The notes under the pieces are model-generated. The model was not told the origin of the DNA. It searched no databases and was given only the letters and a program-made list of their open reading frames with translations. Positions 1 to 6,814 of a DNA stretch of 64,000 bases are shown here, in pieces. The DNA lies in assembly GCF_023150235.1 (NCBI RefSeq), contig NZ_JAKLLH010000008.1:1-64000 (forward strand), in the 5' to 3' direction. Positions within the stretch are counted from its first letter, which is position 1; every line of letters begins with the position of its first letter. A program made the translations under genes and the position numbers. The DNA is from Azonexus sp. (lineage in GTDB: Bacteria > Pseudomonadota > Gammaproteobacteria > Burkholderiales > Rhodocyclaceae).

Positions 1-780
1 CACGGCGGCTTCAAAGGCGGCGCGGGCCATGCCGATGCTCTGGGCGGCGATGCCGATGCGGCCAGCCTCCAGATTGGAGAGGGCGATCTTGTAGCCTTCG
101 CCTTCCTTGCCGAGCAGCGCGGAAGCCGGGACGCGGCAGTTTTCGAGGATGATCTGCACGGTGTCGGAGGCGTGCTGACCCATCTTCTCTTCGGTGCGGC
201 CGACGATGAAACCCGGGGTGTCGCAGGGCACCAGGAAGCAGGAAATGCCCTTCTTGCCGGCAGCCTTGTCGGTCACCGCGAAGACGATGGCCATCTGGGC
301 GTGCTTGCCTGTGGTGATGAACTGCTTGACGCCGTTGAGCACGAAGAAGTCGCCATCCTTGTCGGCGCGGGTGGTGATCGCAGCGGCGTCGGAGCCGGTG
401 TGCGGTTCGGTGAGGCAGAAGCAGCCGAGCTTTTCGCCCCGGGCGAGCGGCTTCAGCCATTCTTCCTTCTGCGCGTCGGTACCGTATTTCTGGGTGATGC
501 CGCAGGCCAGCGAGTTCTGCACCGAGACGATGGTCGAGGTGGCGCCGTCGCCGGCGGCGATTTCTTCCAGGGTCAGGACCAGCGACATGTAATCCATGCC
601 GGCGCCGTCCCATTCCTCGGGCACGACCATACCCAGCGCGCCGAGTTCGCCAAGTTCCTTCAGCGCTGCGGCCGGGAAGGTGTGGTTCTTGTCCCATTCG
701 GCGGCGAAGGGGGCGAGGCGCTCCTGCGCGAAGGCGCGCATCGAGTCGCGGATCATTTCCTGTTCTTGGGTGAGGATCAT
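1..780 (-). CDS. Acyl-CoA dehydrogenase (3' end outside the window)
   Basis: Flavin-dependent alpha,beta-dehydrogenation of an acyl-CoA in fatty-acid or branched-chain amino-acid breakdown. The 260 visible residues run from the start at 780 to the window edge without a stop. They show the N-terminal helical domain and the FAD/substrate signature (CLTEPHTGSDA, near residue 125), followed by FITTGKHA. The C-terminal catalytic glutamate and tetramer domain are cut off. The start overlaps the stop of the upstream transporter in an ATGA, so the two are translationally coupled. The neighbours liuA and thiolase favour a short- or branched-chain substrate, but the exact specificity cannot be read from this fragment. 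Confidence 0.9.
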   Translation of the reverse strand, partial: MILTQEQEMIRDSMRAFAQERLAPFAAEWDKNHTFPAAALKELGELGALGMVVPEEWDGAGMDYMSLVLTLEEIAAGDGATSTIVSVQNSLACGITQKYGTDAQKEEWLKPLARGEKLGCFCLTEPHTGSDAAAITTRADKDGDFFVLNGVKQFITTGKHAQMAIVFAVTDKAAGKKGISCFLVPCDTPGFIVGRTEEKMGQHASDTVQIILENCRVPASALLGKEGEGYKIALSNLEAGRIGIAAQSIGMARAAFEAAV

Positions 781-1679
781 GCTGTTCTCTCCGAAATGTG
801 CGTAGTCAGCCAGACGCCGACGATGACCAGCAGGCCTCCGCCGAGCACGGCCGTTTCCAGGTGTTCGCCAAGCAGCAGCGCTGCCTGCAGCACGGCGAAG
901 ACCGGGACGAGATTGACGAATGCCGAGGCTTTGGCGGCGCCCAGTGCCTTGACGCCGGCGGCAAACCAGGTGAAACCGAGCGCAGTGCCGCCGATGGCCA
1001 GGAAAACGACGCTGGCCCACACCGTCGCCGACCAGTGCAGCGGCGAAGTGGCGCCCTGGATCAGCGCCGTGGTCCCGAGCAGCAGCGCGCCGATCAGGCT
1101 GGCCCACAGGGTAGACACCAGCGGTGTCAGGCTGCGCGTGGCGTGGCGGCCGATGAAGGTATACACCGTCCAGCACAGCACGCAGCCGACGATCAGCCAT
1201 TCGCCGATGCCGACGGCGCCGTGCAGCAGGGCGAGCGGATCGCCGTTGCCGATCACGGTCAGGCAGCCGAGCAGCGCGATCCCGATGCCCGCGAGCTTGC
1301 TGCGGTTCATCCGCTCCTGTCCGAGGAACCAGGCGGCCAGGGCGGCAACCACCGGGTTGAGCGCCACGACCAGTGCGCCGCGCCCGGCGGTGATGTGCTT
1401 CAGTCCGTAGAAGAAGCACAGGGCGTAGATGAAGATGCCGGTAAGCGCCAGCCCGCTGACGCTGCCCCATTCGCGGCTATTGCCCGGCCGCGGTACGCGG
1501 CCCTCACTGAGCAGCGCGACGCCCGCCAGGACCAGTCCGGCGAGGAGAAAGCGGACCGCGGCCGCGGCCAGCGGTGCAGGCAGTTCCTGCGCCACGACGC
1601 GACCGGCAATCCAGGTGCCTCCCCACATGAACATGGCGCCTATGAGCTTGAGGTAGATCAGCGGACTGGCCAAGGCCAT
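777..1679 (-). CDS. EamA/DMT-family membrane transporter
   Basis: Predicted inner-membrane exporter or permease of the drug/metabolite transporter superfamily. The 300 residues form about ten hydrophobic segments arranged as two EamA repeats, each starting with a small-residue-rich helix (for example MFMWGGTWIAGR near residue 20). Length is normal for the family. It sits between the thiolase (3-bp gap) and the acyl-CoA dehydrogenase (4-bp overlap), so it is cotranscribed with the acyl-CoA genes. The substrate cannot be inferred from sequence; export of a metabolite linked to branched-chain breakdown is only a guess from context. Confidence 0.85.
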   Translation of the reverse strand: MALASPLIYLKLIGAMFMWGGTWIAGRVVAQELPAPLAAAAVRFLLAGLVLAGVALLSEGRVPRPGNSREWGSVSGLALTGIFIYALCFFYGLKHITAGRGALVVALNPVVAALAAWFLGQERMNRSKLAGIGIALLGCLTVIGNGDPLALLHGAVGIGEWLIVGCVLCWTVYTFIGRHATRSLTPLVSTLWASLIGALLLGTTALIQGATSPLHWSATVWASVVFLAIGGTALGFTWFAAGVKALGAAKASAFVNLVPVFAVLQAALLLGEHLETAVLGGGLLVIVGVWLTTHISERTA

Positions 1680-1682
1680 GCC

Positions 1683-2873
1683 TTAGAGCATCTCGACGGC
1701 GAGGGCAGTGGCTTCGCCGCCGCCGATGCACAGCGAGGCGATGCCGCGCTTGCCGCCACGCGCCTTGAGCGCACCGAGCAGGGTGACCAGGATGCGGGCG
1801 CCGGAAGCGCCGATCGGGTGGCCCAGCGCACAGGCGCCGCCGTTGACGTTGACCTTGGCCGGGTCGAGCTTGAGATCGTGCAGTGCGGCCATGGTGACCA
1901 CGGCGAAGGCTTCGTTGATTTCCCACAGATCGACGTCGCCCACGGTCCACCCGGCCTTGGCCAGCATTTTCTGCATCGCGCCAACCGGTGCGGTCGGGAA
2001 CAGCGCCGGGGTGTGGGCGTTGGTGGTGTGGCCGACGATCTTGGCGATCGGTTGCAGGCCCAGTGCGGCGGCCTTGGAGGCGCGCATCAGGACCAGCGCA
2101 GCGGCGCCATCGGAAATCGACGAGGAGTTGGCGGCGGTGACGGTGCCGTCCTTCTTGAACGCCGGCTTGAGGGTCGGGATCTTGTCGACATTGACGGCGA
2201 ACGGGCCTTCGTCCTTGTCCACGACGACATCGCCCTTGCGTCCGGCGACGGTGACCGGAGCGATTTCCCAGGCGAAGGCGCCGTTGTTGGAGGCTTCGAT
2301 GGCGCGGGTGGTCGAGCGGATCGCGTAGGCGTCCTGGTCTTCACGGGTGAAGCTGTAGGAGGCGGCACACTCCTCGGCGAAGGTGCCCATCAGGCGACCG
2401 CGGGTTTCCTTGGAATAGGCGTCTTCAAGGCCGTCGAAGAACATGTGGTCGAGCATCTGGCCGTGGCCGAGGCGGTAGCCGCCACGGGCCTTGGGCAGCA
2501 GGTAGGGGGCGTTGGTCATCGACTCCATGCCGCCGACCACGGCGACGTCGGACGAACCGGCGAGCAGGCCGTCGTGGCCGATCATGCTTGCCTTCATCCC
2601 GGAGCCGCAGACTTTGCTCACCATCGCGCAGCCGGCGGACAGCGGCATGCCGGCGAGCAGCGCGGCCTGGCGGACCGGGGCCTGGCCGAGGCCGGCGGGC
2701 AGCACGCAGCCCATCAGGACTTCATTCACCAGGTTGGCGTCGATTCCGGCGCGCTCGACGGCGGCCTTGATTGCGGCGGCGCCGAGTTGCGGCGTGGTCA
2801 GGCCGGCGAAGGCGCCCTGGAAGGCGCCCATCGGGGTGCGGGCGGCGGATACGATAACGATCGGGTCATTCAT
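1683..2873 (-). CDS. Acetyl-CoA C-acyltransferase (thiolase)
   Basis: Condenses or cleaves acetoacetyl-CoA/3-ketoacyl-CoA. The 396-residue protein has the full thiolase set: the acyl-accepting cysteine in KVCGSGMKA near residue 90, NEAFAV near 320, GGACALGHPIGASGAR near 350, and the terminal cysteine in CIGGGEATA. The start at 2873 follows an AAGGAG ribosome-binding site; an open frame continues upstream but has no family similarity. It lies in the same direction as liuA, where leucine breakdown yields acetoacetate and acetyl-CoA. It could also feed PHB synthesis with the nearby phaC, so a phaA-like role is possible. Confidence 0.92.
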   Translation of the reverse strand: MNDPIVIVSAARTPMGAFQGAFAGLTTPQLGAAAIKAAVERAGIDANLVNEVLMGCVLPAGLGQAPVRQAALLAGMPLSAGCAMVSKVCGSGMKASMIGHDGLLAGSSDVAVVGGMESMTNAPYLLPKARGGYRLGHGQMLDHMFFDGLEDAYSKETRGRLMGTFAEECAASYSFTREDQDAYAIRSTTRAIEASNNGAFAWEIAPVTVAGRKGDVVVDKDEGPFAVNVDKIPTLKPAFKKDGTVTAANSSSISDGAAALVLMRASKAAALGLQPIAKIVGHTTNAHTPALFPTAPVGAMQKMLAKAGWTVGDVDLWEINEAFAVVTMAALHDLKLDPAKVNVNGGACALGHPIGASGARILVTLLGALKARGGKRGIASLCIGGGEATALAVEML

Positions 2874-2911
2874 GCTGCTTTCTCCTTGACGGTTTGTTAT
2901 GAGTAATCGGT

Positions 2912-4057
2912 TCAGACTTCGAGTGCCTTCAGGGCGGCGTCGTAGCGCGCCGGCAATTCCTGCGGGTTGTCGACGGTAATGCCCAGATCGTGCATGTGGC
3001 CGTCCTTGAGACCGTAGATCCAGCCGTGCACGGTCAGCTGCTGGCCGCGCGCCCAGGCATCCTGGACGATGGTGTTGTGGCAGACGTTGACCACCTGTTC
3101 GAGGACGTTGAGTTCGCACAGGCGGTCGTGCTGTTTTTCCACCGGCAGGCGGTCGACGCCGGCGAGGTGCTTGGTGTGCACATCGTGCACATGCCGCAGC
3201 CACAGATCGACGACGCCGACGCGGGCCCGGTTGAGCGCCGCCAGCACGCCGCCGCAGCCGTAGTGGCCGACGACCATGATGTGTTTGACCTTGAGCACAT
3301 CGACCGCGTACTGGATCACCGACAGGCAGTTGAGGTCGGTATGGACGACGACGTTGGCGATATTGCGATGGACGAAGACCTCGCCCGGCAACAGGCCGAC
3401 GATCTGGTTGGCCGGGACGCGCGAGTCGGAGCAGCCGATCCACAGGAACTCGGGCGATTGCAACTGCGCCAGGCGGTCGAAGTAGCCGGGGTCGGCATCC
3501 TGCATGCGGGCGGCCCAGGCGCGGTTGAAGTCGAAGAGGTGCGACAGGTTTTCGTCGCGCACGGTCTTTTCCGACCAGTTTTCCAGATTGAGGGCGAGGA
3601 ACATCGTGCCTTCGACCGAGGTCTGGTAATAACCGGGGGCATCGCTGAAACCCAGCTCGCGATAGAGCTTGACCGCCATCCGCATGCTCGGCAGCGTGTC
3701 GATCATCAGGCGCTTGTAGCCGATTTCCTTGGCGGCCTTGATCGCGGCCAGTGCCAGCGCGCGCCCGACCGATTTGCCGCGAAATGCCGGCTCGACGTAC
3801 AGGCGCTTCATCTCGCAGACACCATCGCTATCCGGCAGCGGGCGCACTCCGACGCAGCCGGCCGGCTGGCCGCCGTATTCGGCAAAGAACAGCCGGCCAT
3901 TCGGTGCCGCATAACTACCCGGCAAGGAAGCCATTTCCTGGTCGAAACCCTGATACGACAGATCAACGCCGAGCCAGCCCGCGTAATTGCGGAAATACTG
4001 ACGCACTTGCTCCAGGGCAGGTGTGTCCTGGGCAGTCAATGTACGAACCTCGATCAT
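2912..4057 (-). CDS. Fusion of GNAT acetyltransferase and beta-carbonic anhydrase
   Basis: A single 381-residue reading frame joins two enzymes. Residues ~1-150 are a GNAT N-acetyltransferase with the acetyl-CoA loop RGKSVGRAL and a C-terminal YRELGF strand. Residues ~165-381 are a complete beta-class carbonic anhydrase with zinc-site residues in CSDSR (Cys209, Asp211, Arg213) and GHYGCGGV (His265, Cys268). The Cys-His spacing of 56 residues equals that of E. coli Can as I know it. The start at 4057 has AGGAG seven bases upstream; an in-frame ATG at 4081 lacks this. The anhydrase should interconvert CO2 and bicarbonate, which the biotin-dependent carboxylase of leucine breakdown needs. The acetyltransferase target is unknown. 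Confidence 0.88.
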   Translation of the reverse strand: MIEVRTLTAQDTPALEQVRQYFRNYAGWLGVDLSYQGFDQEMASLPGSYAAPNGRLFFAEYGGQPAGCVGVRPLPDSDGVCEMKRLYVEPAFRGKSVGRALALAAIKAAKEIGYKRLMIDTLPSMRMAVKLYRELGFSDAPGYYQTSVEGTMFLALNLENWSEKTVRDENLSHLFDFNRAWAARMQDADPGYFDRLAQLQSPEFLWIGCSDSRVPANQIVGLLPGEVFVHRNIANVVVHTDLNCLSVIQYAVDVLKVKHIMVVGHYGCGGVLAALNRARVGVVDLWLRHVHDVHTKHLAGVDRLPVEKQHDRLCELNVLEQVVNVCHNTIVQDAWARGQQLTVHGWIYGLKDGHMHDLGITVDNPQELPARYDAALKALEV

Positions 4058-4135
4058 GCTGGCGCTCCTGTCATCGTTCAAAAGCTTCGATTTTAACGTC
4101 CAGGTTGTCGTCTTCCCCTCCGATTAGGCGAAGTG

Positions 4136-5308
4136 TTATTTCGTCTCGGCCATCAACTCGCGGCCGATCAGCATGCGGCGGATTTCGCTGGTGCCGGCAC
4201 CGATTTCGTAGAGCTTGGCGTCGCGCCACAGGCGGCCGGTCGGGTACTCGTTGGTGTAGCCGACACCGCCCAGGGTCTGGATTGCCTCGCCAGCCATCCA
4301 GGTCGCCTTTTCGGCGGAATACAGAATGGCGCCGGCGGCATCCTTGCGCAGGGAGCGGGCGTGGTCGGCGGTGTCGCAGGCGCGGCCGACGGCATAGACG
4401 TAGGCGCGGGTGGCCTGCCAGGTCGAATACATGTCGGCGACCTTGCCTTGCATCAGCTGGAAGTCGCCAATCGCCTGGCCGAACTGCTTGCGTTCGTGCA
4501 GGTAGGGCACCACCACGTCCATGCAGGCGGCCATGATCCCGAGCGGCCCGCCGCAGAGCACGGCGCGCTCGTAGTCGAGGCCGGACATCAGCACCTTGGT
4601 GCCGTTGCCGACACCGCCGAGGACGTTTTCTTCCGGCACTTCGCAGTCGTCGAAGAACAGCGGGAAGGTGTTCGAGCCGCGCATGCCGAGCTTATCGAGA
4701 TGGGTGCCGTGGGAAAAGCCTTTCATGCCCTTTTCGACGATGAAGGCGGTCATGCCCTTGGCGCCGGCTTCCATGTCGGTCTTGGCGTAAACCACCAGGG
4801 TGTCGGCGTCGCCGCCGTTGGTGATCCACATCTTGGCGCCGTTGAGCACGTAGCGGTCGCCCTTCTTGTCGGCGCGCAATTTCATCGATACCACGTCGGA
4901 ACCGGCGTTCGGCTCGGACATCGCCAGTGCGCCGACGTGCTCGCCGGAGATCAGCTTGGGCAGGTATTTCTGTTTCTGCGCTTCGGTGCCGTTGCGGCGA
5001 ATCTGGTTGACGCACAGATTGGAGTGGGCGCCGTAGGACAGGCCGACCGAAGCCGAGGCACGCGAGATTTCCTCCAGCGCGACGATGTGGGCGAGGTAGC
5101 CCAGGTTGGTGCCGCCGTATTCTTCCGGTGCGGTCATGCCGAGCAGGCCCATCTCGCCGAACTTCTGCCACAGATCGGCGGGGAACTCGTTGACGCGGTC
5201 GATCTCGGCAGCGCGCGGCGCGATTTCGGCGTCCGCAAAGGCTTTGACGGCATCGCGCAGGGCGGCGATATCTTCGCCGAGGCCAAAGTCGAGGCTGGGA
5301 ATGTTCAT
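4136..5308 (-). CDS. liuA: Isovaleryl-CoA dehydrogenase
   Basis: Oxidises isovaleryl-CoA to 3-methylcrotonyl-CoA, the committed third step of leucine catabolism, passing electrons to ETF. The 390-residue protein has the FAD signature [10 protein letters not shown] (~residue 135) and [10 protein letters not shown]. Most diagnostically, it carries the isovaleryl-type catalytic glutamate in GLDYERAVL (Glu247), whereas most acyl-CoA dehydrogenases carry it near residue 370. The C-terminus ends with the usual [18 protein letters not shown]. It is the first intact gene after the palindromic operator-promoter at 5607-5635. Carboxylase genes (liuB/D) and liuC/E are not in the window. Confidence 0.94.
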   Translation of the reverse strand: MNIPSLDFGLGEDIAALRDAVKAFADAEIAPRAAEIDRVNEFPADLWQKFGEMGLLGMTAPEEYGGTNLGYLAHIVALEEISRASASVGLSYGAHSNLCVNQIRRNGTEAQKQKYLPKLISGEHVGALAMSEPNAGSDVVSMKLRADKKGDRYVLNGAKMWITNGGDADTLVVYAKTDMEAGAKGMTAFIVEKGMKGFSHGTHLDKLGMRGSNTFPLFFDDCEVPEENVLGGVGNGTKVLMSGLDYERAVLCGGPLGIMAACMDVVVPYLHERKQFGQAIGDFQLMQGKVADMYSTWQATRAYVYAVGRACDTADHARSLRKDAAGAILYSAEKATWMAGEAIQTLGGVGYTNEYPTGRLWRDAKLYEIGAGTSEIRRMLIGRELMAETK

Positions 5309-5330
5309 GTTTGTCTCCGTGTTAGTTGTT

Positions 5331-5392
5331 AGTTGCCTAGTTGCCTAGGAGTTAGCGCGGTTTTACCAACAGCTCAAGCCCCCTAGGCAACT
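5331..5392. repeat. Direct and inverted repeats of AGTTGCCTAG
   Basis: AGTTGCCTAG occurs at 5331-5340 and again, overlapping by two bases, as AGTTGCCTAGG at 5339-5349. Its exact reverse complement CCTAGGCAACT lies at 5382-5392. The 11-bp arms are separated by 32 bases and could form a hairpin in the leader of liuA. No T-run follows on either strand, so a simple terminator is unlikely. Function unknown. Confidence 0.6.
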
Positions 5393-5404
5393 TGATCCTG
5401 AATC

Positions 5405-5572
5405 CTACTTTTCCGCCTTGACGGCGAAGACCTCGGCCTGGGTGACGATCAGCGTGTGGCCGGTGCGCCCGGCCTCGACCACCGGCAGCGTTGCCCGAAT
5501 CAACGCCATCGCGTGCTGGCGGGCAAAGCTTGCGCGGACACGTTCGGCGAAGCGCGGATCGGCAATCATCAT
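5405..5572 (-). pseudogene. PaaI-type hotdog thioesterase with internal deletion
   Basis: The 55-residue frame starts with a family-typical N-terminus (DPRFAERVRASFARQ then HAMALI) and ends with a family-typical C-terminus (EAGRTGHTLIVTQAEVFAV). The whole central hotdog helix and active-site region of about 80 residues is missing. Known members are about 135-150 residues. The start at 5572 keeps a good AAGGA site, so the gene was once translated normally. It lies directly behind the liu-type promoter and ahead of liuA, so it was the first gene of that operon. A functional micro-protein is possible but not supported. Confidence 0.75.
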
Positions 5573-5606
5573 GGGACTCGTCCTTGCGGCAGGTGCGGAT
5601 GAACGT

Positions 5607-5635
5607 ATTGTATTGACGTTGACGTTAACGTCAAC
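5607..5635 (-). promoter_or_regulatory. Promoter with 18-bp palindromic operator (LiuR-type site)
   Basis: On the minus strand TTGACG (5634-5629) and TACAAT (5612-5607) are spaced by 16 bases and resemble a sigma70 promoter reading toward the thioesterase remnant and liuA. The perfect palindrome GTTGACGTTAACGTCAAC (5618-5635) covers the -35 box and spacer. Its ACGTTAACGT core resembles, from memory, the operators of MerR-family LiuR regulators of leucine catabolism. A liuR homologue lies at 9734-10129, which supports the assignment. Confidence 0.75.
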
Positions 5636-5640
5636 TTGAT

Positions 5641-6183
5641 TTGCCAGCAATGTCGAAGAGGAAACAACAGGGGCCCCGTTGGCTGACGTTTGGGGTGCTG
5701 ATGTCTGGAATATCTCAATCATCAATCCGGCAGCAAAGGAGCGAGTTGATTACGCGATCCAAAAACCAGAGCAATTACTACAGCGGATAATCGAACATTC
5801 ATGCCATTCACCCGGTTGACCGTAAAACCACGGTCGACGGCCTGGAAACACTGAAAATCCGCCTGAAGAATTACGTCCTGCTGTCGCCGGAAGCGATCAA
5901 TCTGGACGAGGCCAACCGCGCCAAGTTGCAAGCGGTGGCCAATGCCGAACCTTTGGCTTTGATCGAATACTGGGCGGTCGATCCCGATTACGACGGGCAG
6001 GTGTTCCGCTCGGTGTGGCAGGACTATCGCGGTAATGTCGATAACGACGGCGACCCGCTGCGCGTGGTGACGACAGCGGAATTCACCGTTCCCGCTAAGC
6101 CTGGTCCGCGCCGGGTCTGTGTGCGGGTGGTGGATGTGTTCGGCTTCGAGGCCGAGGCCAGCATGGTGGTGGAGGCGGCGTGA
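5641..6183 (+). pseudogene. Remnant of a type III (Mod-like) DNA methyltransferase
   Basis: The 5' part (frame with codons at 5739, 5742 ...) encodes a Mod-like stretch including DVWNISIINP and ERVDYAIQKPEQLLQRII, and ends at a TGA at 5817-5819. The 3' part, in another frame from about 5791 to the stop at 6183, encodes a C-terminal region typical of such enzymes (ALIEYWAVDPDYDGQVF near 5955-6000). The N-terminal target-recognition and catalytic DPPY region and the FxGxG segment are absent, and there is a frame change between the two pieces. It is therefore dead as a methyltransferase. It probably once paired with the Res-like gene at 6815. Confidence 0.8.
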
Positions 6184-6193
6184 AAACGCCGGC

Positions 6194-6514
6194 CTACGCT
6201 GCCGGATGCGTCTTCAGCCATTCGCGCAGCGCATCGTTCATGCGCGTCTGCCAGCCTTTGCCGGTAGCTTTGAAGGCGGCGAGGATGTCGTCGTCCACGC
6301 GCAGGGCGATTTGCGTTTTCACCGAACCGATGGGACGCCCGCGCCGGCGGGCCAGATCGGCGGCGATGGCGGCGTCGAGTTCTTCCTTGGTCGCCGGGCG
6401 GTCGTCTTCGTCGATGCCGTCCCAGACGAACAACTCTTCCTCCGGGATGGCGCGCACGGCGGCAATCACCTCTTCCAGGGTCATGTCATTCACGTGTTGT
6501 TTCGAGCCAGTCAT
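6194..6514 (-). CDS. brnA: BrnA-family antitoxin
   Basis: Antitoxin that binds the BrnT ribonuclease and, with it, represses the operon. The 106-residue product carries an acidic N-terminal toxin-binding region and a C-terminal ribbon-helix-helix segment (KTQIALRVDDDILAAFKATG, then GWQTRMNDALREWL), the usual BrnA architecture. The start at 6514 has a strong GGAGGA site and overlaps the 3' end of brnT by 29 bases, as in known brnTA operons. A longer frame to 6574 lacks a ribosome-binding site. It sits antisense between the mod remnant and the Res-like gene, consistent with insertion into an older restriction-modification locus. Confidence 0.85.
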   Translation of the reverse strand: MTGSKQHVNDMTLEEVIAAVRAIPEEELFVWDGIDEDDRPATKEELDAAIAADLARRRGRPIGSVKTQIALRVDDDILAAFKATGKGWQTRMNDALREWLKTHPAA

Positions 6515-6779
6515 CGTATTTCCTCCATTCTTGCCAGTTGGCCCGACGAAAGCTGATGACGCGTGTCGCGTCACCGCGTCGGGTGTGAATCACGGTCAAC
6601 ACCGTCAGCAGCCCCATGACGTAAGAAATCGACTGAATGCGCAATTCGCCGCCGCGGATCTCATGCAAATCCAGCCGATAACGCGAATCCAGCACCGCAT
6701 CCGCCTGCCGGAAATCCAGCCCATGCTTGGCGAGATTACTGCGGCGCTTTGCCTCGTCCCAGATCAGGTGTCTTTTCAT
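6486..6779 (-). CDS. brnT: BrnT-family ribonuclease toxin
   Basis: Predicted ribonuclease toxin with a RelE-like fold. The 97 residues show the family pattern: WDEAKRRSNLAKHGLDF at the N-terminus, a central R-Y-RLDLHEIRGGELR segment, and the C-terminal RVISFRRAN. Length fits the family. The ATG at 6779 begins MKRHLIWDE. No clear ribosome-binding site is seen upstream, so translation may be weak or start close to the transcript end. The gene precedes and overlaps brnA, and is divergent from the Res-like gene only 36 bases away, so the two share a promoter region. Confidence 0.85.
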   Translation of the reverse strand: MKRHLIWDEAKRRSNLAKHGLDFRQADAVLDSRYRLDLHEIRGGELRIQSISYVMGLLTVLTVIHTRRGDATRVISFRRANWQEWRKYDDWLETTRE

Positions 6780-6814
6780 GATTATTGTAGATGCAATAAA
6801 TAAGGTTGCCAAGC

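Noticed and set aside
1..697. Arginine-rich minus-strand frame at the left edge
   Set aside because: It overlaps the acyl-CoA dehydrogenase in another frame and has no recognisable domain.
798..2906. A 702-codon open frame on the plus strand opposite the transporter and thiolase genes
   Set aside because: It is antisense to well-recognised genes, is low-complexity (Gly, Ala, Arg, Gln-rich) and has no family features. High GC makes such shadow frames common here; similar long frames at 11123-13213, 14237-16144, 20891-22264, 24727-26751 and 57909-58475 were rejected for the same reason.
5815..5838. Paired GACCGTAAAACCACGGTC-like bases in the mod remnant
   Set aside because: Arms resemble the palindrome but the centre and spacing differ and no clean symmetry extends outward.
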